Positions 46,362-55,833 of a stretch of 64,000 nt of DNA are shown piece after piece; position 1 is the first letter of the stretch; every line of letters begins with the position of its first letter. The position numbers and the translations under genes are program-made. The stretch is from Pseudomonas sp. (GTDB taxonomy: Bacteria > Pseudomonadota > Gammaproteobacteria > Pseudomonadales > Pseudomonadaceae), in contig NZ_JAQGNX010000127.1 in NCBI RefSeq assembly GCF_028293835.1, positions 104,798 through 168,797 of the forward strand, read 5' to 3'. The notes beneath the pieces were generated by a model. The model did not search any database and was not told the DNA's origin. It worked only from the letters and a program-made list of their open reading frames with translations.

Positions 46362-46580
46362 CGCGCGCATTTGGCGGGTGAAGACGAGTTCATTGTCAAG
46401 TCAGCGCAACAAATCATCAATAGAGTGCCTGGCGCCAATCCCGACATCGAGATTCATACCTATCCGGGTCGCAACCATGCGTTTGCCCGGCCGAAGGGCG
46501 ATCACTACGATGCGATAGACGCGGCGATGGCCAATGGCCGGACGGCAACGTTTTTGAAGAAGCGATTAGCCCTTTCTTAA
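46362..46580 (+). pseudogene. dienelactone hydrolase C-terminal fragment
   Basis: The plus-strand frame reads HLAGEDEFI..QIINRVPGANPDIEIHTYPGRNHAFARP and ends FLKKRLALS. This is the last third of a dienelactone hydrolase, including the catalytic Asp/His region (GEDE, NHAFAR). The nucleophile-bearing N-terminal part is absent and no proper start exists. It abuts the MBL-fold remnant and marks a deletion junction near 46345-46365. Confidence 0.75.
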
Positions 46581-46586
46581 GGTGAT

Positions 46587-46615
46587 CGGCAAGCCCCTCG
46601 GGAAAGGGCTTGCCG
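46587..46615. terminator. strong hairpin CGGCAAGCCC / GGGCTTGCCG
   Basis: A perfect 10-base stem with a 9-base loop lies between the convergent dienelactone-hydrolase remnant and the TerC-family gene. It probably terminates transcription from both sides, although no clear T-tract is present. Confidence 0.55.
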
Positions 46616-46622
46616 GCACTGA

Positions 46623-47354
46623 TTAACCTTCAGACTTCTTCCTTTGACTAGCAGTGCGCAACCGAATGTTGAGTGCTTCGACCGCCAAAGAGAACGCCAT
46701 TGCGAAGTAGACGTACCCCTTCGGAATATGGAAATCGAGGGACTCACCGATTAACACGACACCCACGACAATCAGAAAGGCCAAGGCCAGCATCTTTAAG
46801 CTTGGGTGTTTGTCGATGAAGTCGCCAATAGTGCCGGCGGCCAGCATCATGAGAAGGACAGCAACAATGATCGCCGCAATCATGACTGGGACTTGCGAAA
46901 CCATACCGACGGCGGTGATCACTGAATCTAGCGAGAACACAATATCAATAATCGCGATCTGAACAATGGTGCCAAGAAATCCGCTGCCTTTTTTGCCGTG
47001 AGCCTCAGGATTGTCTTCTGCACCTTCTTCACTTTGATAAATTTCAGTGCTGCTCTTCCATATCAGGAAAAGTCCGCCGAAAAACAAGATTAGATCACGT
47101 CCGGAAACGCCCTTTCCCAGTACGTTAAACAGATCGACAGTAAGCCGCATGACCCAAGTAATCGACAGCAGCAACAAGATTCTCGTCACCATTGCCAGTG
47201 CTAGACCGAAGAATCTGGTCTTGGGCTGCATTGCCTTAGGCATACGGCTCACCAGAATCGAGATCATGATGATGTTGTCGATGCCCAAGACGATTTCCAG
47301 GACGGTCAGGGTGAAGAAAGCGATCCATATTTCAGGATTTGTAAGCCATTCCAT
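46623..47354 (-). CDS. TerC-family integral membrane protein
   Basis: A 243-residue protein of the TerC/YgdQ family with about seven hydrophobic helices and the signature EIVLGIDNIIMISIL, followed later by IIDIVFSLDSVITAVG. Its conserved Asp residues are implicated in metal ion export, for example of Mn. ATG 47354 (MEWLTNPEIW) is the conserved start; a longer frame upstream is not family-like. It is followed by the convergent pseudogene remnant. Confidence 0.92.
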   Translation of the reverse strand: MEWLTNPEIWIAFFTLTVLEIVLGIDNIIMISILVSRMPKAMQPKTRFFGLALAMVTRILLLLSITWVMRLTVDLFNVLGKGVSGRDLILFFGGLFLIWKSSTEIYQSEEGAEDNPEAHGKKGSGFLGTIVQIAIIDIVFSLDSVITAVGMVSQVPVMIAAIIVAVLLMMLAAGTIGDFIDKHPSLKMLALAFLIVVGVVLIGESLDFHIPKGYVYFAMAFSLAVEALNIRLRTASQRKKSEG

Positions 47355-47750
47355 AATGCGTACGTCTCTTTGCTGATGCGTTAGAAAAACAGGTATGAAA
47401 GCCCACCGGGCTGGAAGGGAAAAGGGCAACCCGCAACGATTGGAGTTTCAGCATATTTACGCGCAAATAACCATATTATGGAAAACCGGCGACGATTCGC
47501 CTGACGTTTCAGGTGCGTTGTCTTTTCGATTATTAGTGCTTATGACTCGATAATATCCGGCTGGCTCAGTTAGCTAATTCCGGCCTGGGCTGAATAAAAA
47601 CCATCCTGAATTCCAAAAAAGATTCGCACATTGGCACTCCAAAATGCAATAGTGCTTCGTCTGTTTGATGCGTTTTTGCCCTGCGGCAGATCAGCTGCTA
47701 TGCGAAATTGCCCAACGCACTCCCCCATGATCGAATGCGAGACGCTACTT
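47355..47750. other. intergenic region TerC / chemoreceptor
   Basis: A 396-base region with divergent promoters. On the minus strand a short hairpin AGCCC-GGT-GGGCT (47400-47412), followed by TTCATACCTGTTTTT, lies about 45 bases before the TerC start and could act as a leader attenuator. I checked for the Mn-sensing yybP-ykoY riboswitch seen before many TerC genes and could not find its GGGGAGUAG core. The A/T-rich middle (47450-47560) probably carries promoters. Confidence 0.45.
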
Positions 47751-49373
47751 ATGCTGATGAGGAAAATCCGGATTGCACCGCGAGCTTTCATTGGGTTCGC
47801 GGCCGTCGCTTTACTCAGTGTTTTTCTAGGATTATTTGCACTAAAGCAGATTCGGGATGTTCAGGCGCAAGCCGCGGATATCCAAGACAACTGGATGCAG
47901 AGAGTACGAACGCTTGGGACATCGAACGCGTCGCTCAACCGGTACCGCATGGGGTCAATGCAGCATATTCTCTCGACGACTGATGACGAGATGCAATCCT
48001 ACGAAGAAAAGACAGCAGGGCGTTTGAAAAACGTTCATGAGCAGATGTCGATCTATGCGGGCTTGCTGAATACAGATGACGATAAAAGCCGATTGGACGC
48101 GTTTAATCGGAGCCTTGAGGCATACGCTAAAAACCATTTGGAGTTGCTTAGGCTTTCGCGCCAAGGAGATAAGGCTGGCGCTCGCGCGTACCTTATGACC
48201 ATCCGCGAATCCTACGATCAAATGACCAAAAACTTCGATGATCTGATCGATCGGGCAAATTCAGGGGCTGAGATTGCCGGTAATCATTCTGAGGCCGCCT
48301 ATGCAAAGGCGGTGAAGGGCATCAGCCTGGCGATTCTGCTGGTGGGTGTGGGGACGACGCTTGTGGCATGGCTGCTCACCCGAAGCATTACCTTGCCCAT
48401 CATCGAGGCCGTCCGGGTGGCAGAAACTATCGCAAAGGGAAACCTGACGAAGCCGATCAATCCCCAAGGAAACGACGAAGCAAGTCGGCTGCTTACTGCT
48501 CTAGCTGTCATGCAGAGCAGCCTGCTTACAACTCTCAGGCAGATCACCGGATCCTCCACTCAACTAGCGTCCGCTGCTGAACAACTCAACGCTGTCACTG
48601 CAGAAGGTAGTCGGGATCTGCAACAGCAGCATGGGGAGATCGAGCAAGCTGCAACCGCAGTCACAGAGATGACGACTGCGATTGAAGAGGTGGCCAGGAA
48701 CGCCTCTTCAACATCTGACCTTTCCAGGGAGTCCCGTACGATTGCAATGCGGGGACAGCAGCGGATGACCGAGGCAGTTACTGCTATCCAGGCGCTGACG
48801 CGCGATGTAGAAGTCGGTTCGAAGCAGGTTGGCGGGTTGGCCGATCAAGCCCAAGGTATTGGCAAGGTGCTTGATGTAATCCGTACCATCGCAGAGCAAA
48901 CCAACCTGCTGGCACTCAATGCTGCAATCGAAGCTGCACGAGCAGGTGAAGCTGGTCGGGGTTTTGCTGTGGTGGCGGATGAAGTTCGAGCATTGGCACA
49001 TCGCACCGCGCAGTCCACCCGGGAAATCGAGGCGATGATCGGCGGTATTCAGACGGGCACTGCCGATGCAGTGAGTACCATGCAGAACAGCAGTGACATG
49101 ACGCAAAAGACCCTGGAGCTTGCAGAGCAGGCGAAGACCGCGCTGGCGGAACTCGTCGCGGCCAATGATGAGATCAATGACCGAAATCTGGTCATCACGT
49201 CTGCTGCTGAAGAGCAAGCTCACGTTGCTCGGTCGGTGGACCAGAACCTGCTCAACATACGAGAACTGTCGATCCAGTCTTCAGAGGGCTCGCATCAAAC
49301 AACCGCAGCGTCCCAGTCGCTTGCTAACCTGGCCTCGGAACTCAACACAATGGTCAGGCACTTCCAGATTTGA
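47751..49373 (+). CDS. methyl-accepting chemotaxis protein (four-helix-bundle sensor)
   Basis: A 540-residue chemoreceptor. A transmembrane helix (about 10-30) leads to a periplasmic four-helix-bundle sensor of about 155 residues, a second helix at about 190-210 and a HAMP domain. The signalling domain has the hairpin tip [35 protein letters not shown]. There is no CheR-binding pentapeptide at the end. ATG 47751 is chosen because upstream starts add a non-family leader. It sits next to the organic-acid cluster and might direct chemotaxis to that substrate; this is positional inference. Confidence 0.92.
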   Translation: MLMRKIRIAPRAFIGFAAVALLSVFLGLFALKQIRDVQAQAADIQDNWMQRVRTLGTSNASLNRYRMGSMQHILSTTDDEMQSYEEKTAGRLKNVHEQMSIYAGLLNTDDDKSRLDAFNRSLEAYAKNHLELLRLSRQGDKAGARAYLMTIRESYDQMTKNFDDLIDRANSGAEIAGNHSEAAYAKAVKGISLAILLVGVGTTLVAWLLTRSITLPIIEAVRVAETIAKGNLTKPINPQGNDEASRLLTALAVMQSSLLTTLRQITGSSTQLASAAEQLNAVTAEGSRDLQQQHGEIEQAATAVTEMTTAIEEVARNASSTSDLSRESRTIAMRGQQRMTEAVTAIQALTRDVEVGSKQVGGLADQAQGIGKVLDVIRTIAEQTNLLALNAAIEAARAGEAGRGFAVVADEVRALAHRTAQSTREIEAMIGGIQTGTADAVSTMQNSSDMTQKTLELAEQAKTALAELVAANDEINDRNLVITSAAEEQAHVARSVDQNLLNIRELSIQSSEGSHQTTAASQSLANLASELNTMVRHFQI

Positions 49374-49473
49374 AAACGCTTCAGAAATCAGTCGCGGGCC
49401 GTATACTCCGATGGCAATGGCCGAGCCACCACCAGGCTCCTAGTTCAGGTTTTAACAAGTCAGTGGGTCGAGA

Positions 49474-50391
49474 ATGGCTTCAAGCGCGTTGGTCCAAAGA
49501 ATCGTCGCAGAAATCCGTCAGAAAATTCAGGTGCGAGAGCTTGGAGTGGGGGCTCACATGAGCGCTCAAAAAGTGGCGGACGAATTCAAGGTGTCACGGT
49601 CGCCGGCCCGTGACGCGTTGCTGATGCTTGCGAACGACGGATACCTGGAGCAGTTTGCCAACCGAGGCTTCTTTGTTCTGGAACAGGCCCACGAAGCTGA
49701 AGCACCCAATGACGAAGTGAGATCACTTGAAGAGCCGGAGGAATATTACCGGCTTTCCGAAGACTGGCTGAATAACCAGATCCCGCAGGAGGTCACCGAG
49801 CAGTTCCTGCGCAATCGGTATAACCTGACCAAGGTTCAGGTCATTGATATCCTCAACCGTGCAGCAAAGGTCGGTTGGGTAGAGCCAAAGCCGGGTTATG
49901 GCTGGCGCTTCCTGGACGTTGCCAAGACGCCTGAAACCCTGGAACAGATCTACAAGATACGATCGCTCATCGAACCTGCGGCGTTACTCGAATCGACCTA
50001 CCAGCACGACATGGAGACGTTGCGCCGTCTCAAGAAAGAGCAGCAGGACATGCTCGATGGAGGGATCGATACGCTTCCCGCGGATGTGCTACTCAGGAAC
50101 GGCATTCGATTTCATGAGGACTTCATCAAGCTTTCTGGTAACCCGCTCTACCTGATGATCCTTAAACAGATGAACAACATGCGACGCCTGATCGAATACC
50201 GCTCGATGATCGACCGCAAGCGGCTCTACAAGCAGTGTGCCGAGCATATCCAGATGATCGAGCTGGTAGAGCAGGGGAATAACCTTGAAGCGGCGCATTT
50301 GATGAAGCGTCATCTCAGTGGATCGTTTGCCCACAAGTCGCCGATCTTGCGGTTGCGCGTTGAGGATCAAGCATCTACCGATCATGCGTGA
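49474..50391 (+). CDS. GntR-family FCD regulator with two winged-helix domains (1)
   Basis: A 305-residue GntR/FCD regulator. The first winged helix covers about 5-65 (AQKVADEFKVSRSPARDAL). A second helix-turn-helix-like segment at about 100-145 (FLRNRYNLTKVQVIDILNRA..GWVEPKPGYGWRF) precedes the FCD ligand-binding domain (about 150-295), which has the metal-binding Asp/His pattern. Ordinary family members have one DNA-binding domain. It runs into the convergent lactonase gene, overlapping it by 10 bases. A second regulator of the same layout lies at 58.6 kb. Confidence 0.92.
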   Translation: MASSALVQRIVAEIRQKIQVRELGVGAHMSAQKVADEFKVSRSPARDALLMLANDGYLEQFANRGFFVLEQAHEAEAPNDEVRSLEEPEEYYRLSEDWLNNQIPQEVTEQFLRNRYNLTKVQVIDILNRAAKVGWVEPKPGYGWRFLDVAKTPETLEQIYKIRSLIEPAALLESTYQHDMETLRRLKKEQQDMLDGGIDTLPADVLLRNGIRFHEDFIKLSGNPLYLMILKQMNNMRRLIEYRSMIDRKRLYKQCAEHIQMIELVEQGNNLEAAHLMKRHLSGSFAHKSPILRLRVEDQASTDHA

Positions 50392-51452
50392 CACGCTCGG
50401 TCAGCAAATACCATACACACAGGACTGCCGGTCTTAACGGTTTGTTCTGTCTGGGTCAGGCGGCCCGTCTCCAGATCAACTGAGAAAGTGATTATGGTGT
50501 CGGTGTCTTCATTGGCCGCATACAGGAATTCGCCTGACGGGCTGAGCGCGAAGAAGCGAGGCGTCTTCCCACCACTGGGGAAAGCCTCCACGAACTTGAG
50601 CAGCCCACTCTTCTGGTCAATGCAGAACAGGGCGATGCTGTCGTAGCCGCGATTGGACGCGTAAAGAAACCGTCCGGTTTTATCCACTTCGATCTCAGCC
50701 GCTCGGCTAGTTCCCACGAAGCTTTCAGGCAAGGCAGAAAGTACCTGTAGGGCGGTAAGCGCCCCGGTGTTCTGGTTGAAATCGTAGGTGGCCACGGTCG
50801 AGTCGAGTTCGTTAATTGCGTAAACACGGGGCAGCGAAGGGTGAAACGCAACGTGCCGAGGGCCGGCGCCTTCTCGCGCTACAACGTGGGGAATATCAGC
50901 TGGCTTGAACCCGCCGGTCATCCCATTAAATTCAAAGCTGAAAATCCTGTCTAGCCCCTTGTCCGGGACTATGACAAAACGGCCGCTCGGATCAAACGGA
51001 TTGAAATGAGGTTTCGACCCATTTTGCTCCACGCGATGCGGGCCGATTGGCCCCTCCATTGCTGTGCTTTGCACAATTGCCCCAAGTTTTCCGTCCCCAA
51101 GGATTTCAACAACGGCGAGTGAACCGCTTGAATGGTTGCTGATGACCAAAAAGCGGTTACCGGAGTCGATAGCAAGGTGCACCGGGTTGAGTCCACCGGT
51201 GGTAACGGTATTCAACAGTGACAATGTCCCGTCTTGGTTGACCGCAAATGCACTGGCCTCTTCGCGATCACCGTGGACACAGTACAGTTTGTCCTGATTC
51301 TTGTTCAATGCGAGAAAGGACGGATTAATCAGGCCTTCTACGCGTTGTATGTGAGTCAATTTACCTGTCGCGTTATCAACCTTATAGACACAAATCCCCT
51401 CACCACGAGCGTTCCTTTCTCGCGTGGTGCGAGACCCTACGTATGCATACAT
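50382..51452 (-). CDS. YbhE-type lactonase (seven-bladed beta-propeller)
   Basis: A 356-residue lactonase of the 6-phosphogluconolactonase/YbhE family. It opens MYAYVGSRTTRERNARGEGICVY and shows repeating propeller blades with HPNGP-like motifs (GAGPRHVAFHPSLPRVYAINELDSTV). Family members hydrolyse sugar-acid or carboxy-muconate-type lactones. ATG 51452 is the start. It lies 23 bases after the aconitase stop in the same direction, so they form one transcript. A lactone form of the cluster's hydroxy acid is the likely substrate, by inference. Confidence 0.9.
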   Translation of the reverse strand: MYAYVGSRTTRERNARGEGICVYKVDNATGKLTHIQRVEGLINPSFLALNKNQDKLYCVHGDREEASAFAVNQDGTLSLLNTVTTGGLNPVHLAIDSGNRFLVISNHSSGSLAVVEILGDGKLGAIVQSTAMEGPIGPHRVEQNGSKPHFNPFDPSGRFVIVPDKGLDRIFSFEFNGMTGGFKPADIPHVVAREGAGPRHVAFHPSLPRVYAINELDSTVATYDFNQNTGALTALQVLSALPESFVGTSRAAEIEVDKTGRFLYASNRGYDSIALFCIDQKSGLLKFVEAFPSGGKTPRFFALSPSGEFLYAANEDTDTIITFSVDLETGRLTQTEQTVKTGSPVCMVFADRACHA

Positions 51453-51475
51453 GGCGAGTTCTCTCATTCAACGAG

Positions 51476-54178
51476 TCAGGTGATTAGGCCGGCATCATGC
51501 GTTCTTGTATTGGCGACAACTTTTCTCACAACGTAAGGAAGTATTCCGCCGTGACGCAGGTAAAGAATTTCCTGCCTGGAGTCGATTTTCAAAACCAACT
51601 CGAAGATACGTTGCTCGGCATTTCGAGTAATCAGCAAGCGAATAGGGTTGACCCCAACCGTTAAAATGTCGAGCCCCTGAAGATCAAAGTATTCCGATCC
51701 GTCGAGTCTCAGGTTTGTAGCGCTTTCGCTGGTATGGAACTCGATGGGGAACACACCCATGCCGATCAGGTTACTACGGTGTATCCGTTCGAAGCTGCGA
51801 GCGATCACCGCCTTTACGCCTAGCGTTGCCTGGGCTTTAGCTGCCCAGTCTCTGCTCGACCCTGCGCCGTAGTTGAAGCCGGCGAATATGAGCAGAGGGA
51901 CGTTGCTCTTTACATAAGTACGCGCCGCGTCATACACCCGCCTCACATCGCCCGAAACGCTTTTTGCCCAGCCGCCTGCAGCTGGCTGCTCCGACAACAG
52001 GAGGTTTTTCACCGCCCGGTTGACGAAGGCCCCGCGCATCATCACTTCATGGTTGCTACGTCGAGTCGAATATTGATTCAGATCGTCCACCGCTTCGCCA
52101 CGATCAAGCAGCCACTGGCCGGCCTGGCTGTCGCTTGGAATTGCACTGGCAGGGGAGATATGGTCAGTCGTGACGTTATCGCCCAATACCATCAATGGTC
52201 TAGCACCCTTGATGGTCAGTGAATCAGCGGGCAGGGGGCTGAGCCCTTGCAAGTAGACCGGTCGGCGCAGATAGGTGGACGCGGGATTCCATGGGAATTG
52301 AACGCTGCCAATCGCCGGCAGTTGTTGCCAGTGATGGGTGCCATCCCACAGCGTTGCATTGCGCTTGCGAAACAGCTCCGGCAATACAGTGCGCTCGACC
52401 AATGCATTTACTTCGTCTTCGTGCGGCATCAGCTCACGCAGGAATACATCGTTACCGTCCGCATCCCGTCCCAATGGATCATGCTGAATATCCGTATCAA
52501 TAGTTCCAGCGATGGCATACGCCACCACCAGAGCAGGGGATGCCAGATAACCTATCTGCACTTTTGGATTGACCCGGCCTTCGAAGTTACGGTTTCCAGA
52601 CAGCACGACCACTGTCTTCAGTCCGTCGTCTGAAAACGCTTCCATATGCGACTCCAGTTTCCCGGAGTTACCGATACAGGTCATGCAGCCAAAGCCGGCC
52701 AGATCGAAGCCCAGGGCGGAGAAATCAACCATCAGGTCGGCCTTCTCAAGGTAGTCCGCGACAACCTGCGAGCCAGGCGAAAGTGAAGTTTTCACCCAAG
52801 GTTTACGCTGCAAGCCGCGGGCTCTGGCGTTGCGCGCAAGCAGTCCCGCTTGAATCATCTGGCTTGGGTTTGCGGTGTTTGTGCAACTGGTAATGGCAGC
52901 TAGCGAGATCGCGCCATGGGTGATCGGTTCGCCAAACGAAGGCTCAAAAAAGGTCGCGGTCCTGTCGGCGGAGGTGGCTATGATCTCGGCGCTCTCGCCC
53001 ATGATGTCGTGGCGAAAAGACTGAGCTGCATCGGCAAGCTTGTGCCACTGGTGTGGCTGGTGAGGGCCCGCAACGCTTAACTCAATGGCATCCAGGTCAA
53101 GATCGATCACTTCTGTGAACTCGGGTTCAGGATCGTCGTCATGGCGCCAAAGCGATTGCACGCCAAGGTAGGCGTCTATTTTCGCCAGCGTGTCATCGTC
53201 ACGACCTGTAAGACGCATGTACTGCATGGTGGTGTCGTCGAACGGGAAAAACACCACCGTAGCGCCGTACTCCGGTGCCATATTAGAAAGCGTGCCGCGA
53301 GCCGCCCAACTCAGTCCTGACAAGCCAGGGCCGCAGAACTCAACGAATTTACCCACGACGCCCCGGGCACGCAGAATTTGCGTCATTCGCAACGCTAAGT
53401 CCGTTGCAGTCACCCCAGGGCGCAGGCGATTGGTCAGGCGGATACCAATGACTTCGGGGAACCTGATAGGTACGGGCTCGCCCAGCATGGCTGCCTGCCC
53501 TTCAAGACCACCGACGCCCCAGCCCAGAATGCCAATGGCGTTGATCATGGGTGTGTGGCTGTCGGTCGCGACCATGTTGTCCGGGTGCAACAACGGCTCG
53601 CCATCAGTGGTACGGCTTTCCCAAACGACCGTGCCCAGAGATTCCATGTTGACTTGGTGAATGATGCCCGTGCCAGGCGGTACTACCTTGAAGTTATCCA
53701 GGCTTTCCTGCGCCCATTTAATGAATCGATAACGCTCCGAATTCCGTCGGTAGTCGATATCCAGATTGCGCTCGGCTGAGTCCGGTTGGGCATAACTTTC
53801 TACGATGACGGAGTGGTCGATGGTCAGTACGGCAGGGATCATCGGGTTCATCGTGGCGGATTTGCCTCCCATCTCATGCACCATGTCCCGCATGCCTGCA
53901 AAGTCAGCGAGCGCCGGCAAGCAGGTGGTGTCGTGAAACATCAATCGATTGGGGAAGAATGGCACTTCGCAGTCGGCTCGCTGGGTGTCCAGACATTCCA
54001 GAAAGTCTGGCAGCGCGTCTGGAGAACAGCGGGCTACGTTTTCCAACAAAATTCGCAGGGAGTAGGGGAGGGTTGCGAGATTCTCTGCTGGTACGACTCG
54101 TTTGAGATCAATAAAGGCGTATTGACGCTCACCCACGTTCAGGTGGTTGAGAAACCGAGGGTCGATGGCTGAAATCAT
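51476..54178 (-). CDS. aconitase-family hydratase, diverged paralogue
   Basis: A 900-residue AcnA/IRP1-type aconitase. The three cluster-binding cysteines are in place: SCTNTANP, and the pair in GCMTCIGNSG. Active-site blocks are LTIDHSV, TDSHTPMINAIGILGWGVGG, STRRSNHEVMMRG and YGAGSSRDWAAK. Two near-invariant positions differ from typical AcnA: DSHTT reads DSHTP, and RRGNHEVM reads RRSNHEVM. It is cotranscribed with a lactonase, far from TCA-cycle genes. I infer isomerisation of a citrate-like substrate rather than a housekeeping role. Confidence 0.93.
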   Translation of the reverse strand: MISAIDPRFLNHLNVGERQYAFIDLKRVVPAENLATLPYSLRILLENVARCSPDALPDFLECLDTQRADCEVPFFPNRLMFHDTTCLPALADFAGMRDMVHEMGGKSATMNPMIPAVLTIDHSVIVESYAQPDSAERNLDIDYRRNSERYRFIKWAQESLDNFKVVPPGTGIIHQVNMESLGTVVWESRTTDGEPLLHPDNMVATDSHTPMINAIGILGWGVGGLEGQAAMLGEPVPIRFPEVIGIRLTNRLRPGVTATDLALRMTQILRARGVVGKFVEFCGPGLSGLSWAARGTLSNMAPEYGATVVFFPFDDTTMQYMRLTGRDDDTLAKIDAYLGVQSLWRHDDDPEPEFTEVIDLDLDAIELSVAGPHQPHQWHKLADAAQSFRHDIMGESAEIIATSADRTATFFEPSFGEPITHGAISLAAITSCTNTANPSQMIQAGLLARNARARGLQRKPWVKTSLSPGSQVVADYLEKADLMVDFSALGFDLAGFGCMTCIGNSGKLESHMEAFSDDGLKTVVVLSGNRNFEGRVNPKVQIGYLASPALVVAYAIAGTIDTDIQHDPLGRDADGNDVFLRELMPHEDEVNALVERTVLPELFRKRNATLWDGTHHWQQLPAIGSVQFPWNPASTYLRRPVYLQGLSPLPADSLTIKGARPLMVLGDNVTTDHISPASAIPSDSQAGQWLLDRGEAVDDLNQYSTRRSNHEVMMRGAFVNRAVKNLLLSEQPAAGGWAKSVSGDVRRVYDAARTYVKSNVPLLIFAGFNYGAGSSRDWAAKAQATLGVKAVIARSFERIHRSNLIGMGVFPIEFHTSESATNLRLDGSEYFDLQGLDILTVGVNPIRLLITRNAEQRIFELVLKIDSRQEILYLRHGGILPYVVRKVVANTRTHDAGLIT

Positions 54179-54303
54179 ATGACCTGCACTGCGTTCGTGG
54201 ATCGAGGCGGGTGTTTGGCACCGTTTGATAGGCTGATGCTAATCAACCAACCCGCGGACGAAAATTGATCCTTAAAGAAGGTGTCGTTCTTCGCACACGA
54301 ACG

Positions 54304-55185
54304 TTAGGCCGTTAGGTGCCCGACGAACGCCTTCGCCGTTGGGGCCAGCGCTTCAAAATTTCGAGCGACGATATTCAATTGCCGGTGGGCCCAGGTTTCT
54401 TCCAGCGCTACAGCGTGCAAGTGCAAGGGCCTGATATATCGCTTAAGTACGTCCCGCGGCAGGATACAGATGCCGAGATTGGCGGCCGCCATCTGGCACA
54501 TGCATTCGAAACTGGTGACACGGATTCGCTGCCGTACAGATGTGCCAAGCTTGCTGGCATGCTCTGAGAGCAGGTTGTGTACGGAGCTTTCCTGATGCGG
54601 GCCAATAAATTCATAGGTCAGCGCCTGCTCGAACCTGACGCCTGAGTAGGCGGCCAGGGGGTGCGTCTCGCAGACAGCAACGACCAGTTCGTCAGTTCGA
54701 TAGGCAATTGATTCAAGCCCCATTACCGGTGTTTGCTCGGCAATAATCCCCACGTCAGCGCGTCCGTCCGCCACCGCCCTGACAATGGCTGCACCGACAC
54801 GCTCTTCGATGTCGAATTTGATTTCGGGGTAACTACTCAGGAATCGGCCGATGTCGATGGTGAGATGTTGCGCGAGTGCTGAAGTAATGGCGTGCAGACG
54901 GATATGGCCTTTAGTGCCTGATCCGTATTCGCCAAGCTCGGAATCCATGCGCTGCAGCGTTTCCATCAGTTGCACGGTGTAGTGTCGTAGGGACTGACCA
55001 GCAGGGGTGAGTTCCATACCTCGTGGGTATCTGACGAACAGACTTGCCCCGACTTTTATTTCCAGTTCACTGATCCGTTTGCTAACGGCAGAGGTCGCCA
55101 AGTGACAGCGTTGAGCTGCCTTGGTCAGGTTTCTCTGCTCAGCAACTGCCATGAAAATTTCAAGGCTCAGCAGGTCGTGGCGCAT
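54304..55185 (-). CDS. LysR-family transcriptional regulator
   Basis: A 293-residue LysR protein. It opens MRHDLLSLEIFMAVAEQRNLTKAAQRCHLATSAVSKRI (helix-turn-helix), with the usual effector domain from about residue 88. It lies 18 bases after otnC and 125 bases before the aconitase gene on the same strand. It is embedded in the catabolic cluster rather than divergent from it, so it is probably cotranscribed with otnK-otnC and acts on the aconitase-lactonase promoter. Confidence 0.92.
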   Translation of the reverse strand: MRHDLLSLEIFMAVAEQRNLTKAAQRCHLATSAVSKRISELEIKVGASLFVRYPRGMELTPAGQSLRHYTVQLMETLQRMDSELGEYGSGTKGHIRLHAITSALAQHLTIDIGRFLSSYPEIKFDIEERVGAAIVRAVADGRADVGIIAEQTPVMGLESIAYRTDELVVAVCETHPLAAYSGVRFEQALTYEFIGPHQESSVHNLLSEHASKLGTSVRQRIRVTSFECMCQMAAANLGICILPRDVLKRYIRPLHLHAVALEETWAHRQLNIVARNFEALAPTAKAFVGHLTA

Positions 55186-55203
55186 GTGTTATCTCGCTTA
55201 GCG

Positions 55204-55833
55204 CTATGGATACCGTCGTTGCAAATCAGCAATCTGCTCAGGTGTCAGCGTCTTGAATTTATGTTGAAAAATCAGCAGAAAAAGCTGCGCTGTCGCTTCG
55301 AGTTCTTCGGTGGCATCCACGGCGGCGCTCAGATCAGAACCCGCTACCACCGGGCCGTGGTGTGCCAACAGCATGGCGTGGTGCTTTCCGGAGAATACGC
55401 GCACTGCGTCAGCCAACGCCGGGTCACCTGGAGCGTAATACGGAACGAGCGGAAGTTTACCAATGCGCATTGCGTAGTAGGCGGTAATCGCAGGTAGCAA
55501 GTCTTCGGGATCAAGCCCGTCCAGCACAGATACGGCAACAGAGTGAGTCGAGTGCAGATGCACGACGGCACCGCTGGTAGGGCGTTCTTCGTACATTGCT
55601 AAATGCAGCAGGGCCTCTTTGGAAGGTTTGTCACCACTGAGGTGACGCCCGTTCCAATCAAGCTTCGACAACCGAGCAGGATCAAGCCTGCCCAATGAGG
55701 ATCCAGTTGGCGTCAGAAGCCAACCGTCGTCTACCCTCGCGCTAATGTTCCCTGTGCCTCCGTGAGTAAGTCCACGGTCATACATGGACTTACCGAGCAG
55801 CACAATTTGTTCGCGAAGTTTGTTTTCATTCAT
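55204..55833 (-). CDS. otnC: 3-oxo-tetronate 4-phosphate decarboxylase OtnC (class II aldolase family)
   Basis: A 209-residue class II aldolase/adducin-fold enzyme. Metal-binding His residues are in HLHSTHS and a later AHHGPV, with NISAR and TPTGSS phosphate-binding motifs. The C-terminal LTPEQIADLQRR ending is typical of OtnC, which decarboxylates 3-oxo-tetronate 4-phosphate to dihydroxyacetone phosphate. The start overlaps the otnK stop by 4 bases, so kinase and decarboxylase are coupled, as in known threonate/erythronate pathways. Confidence 0.88.
   Translation of the reverse strand: MNENKLREQIVLLGKSMYDRGLTHGGTGNISARVDDGWLLTPTGSSLGRLDPARLSKLDWNGRHLSGDKPSKEALLHLAMYEERPTSGAVVHLHSTHSVAVSVLDGLDPEDLLPAITAYYAMRIGKLPLVPYYAPGDPALADAVRVFSGKHHAMLLAHHGPVVAGSDLSAAVDATEELEATAQLFLLIFQHKFKTLTPEQIADLQRRYP

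Noticed and set aside
46371..46580. A complete small gene starting at TTG 46371
   Set aside because: The sequence is the C-terminal third of a dienelactone hydrolase lacking its nucleophile domain, with no ribosome-binding site, so it is treated as a fragment.
47355..47560. Mn-sensing yybP-ykoY riboswitch before the TerC gene
   Set aside because: The conserved GGGGAGUAG core and the paired stems could not be found on the minus strand; only a short hairpin is present.
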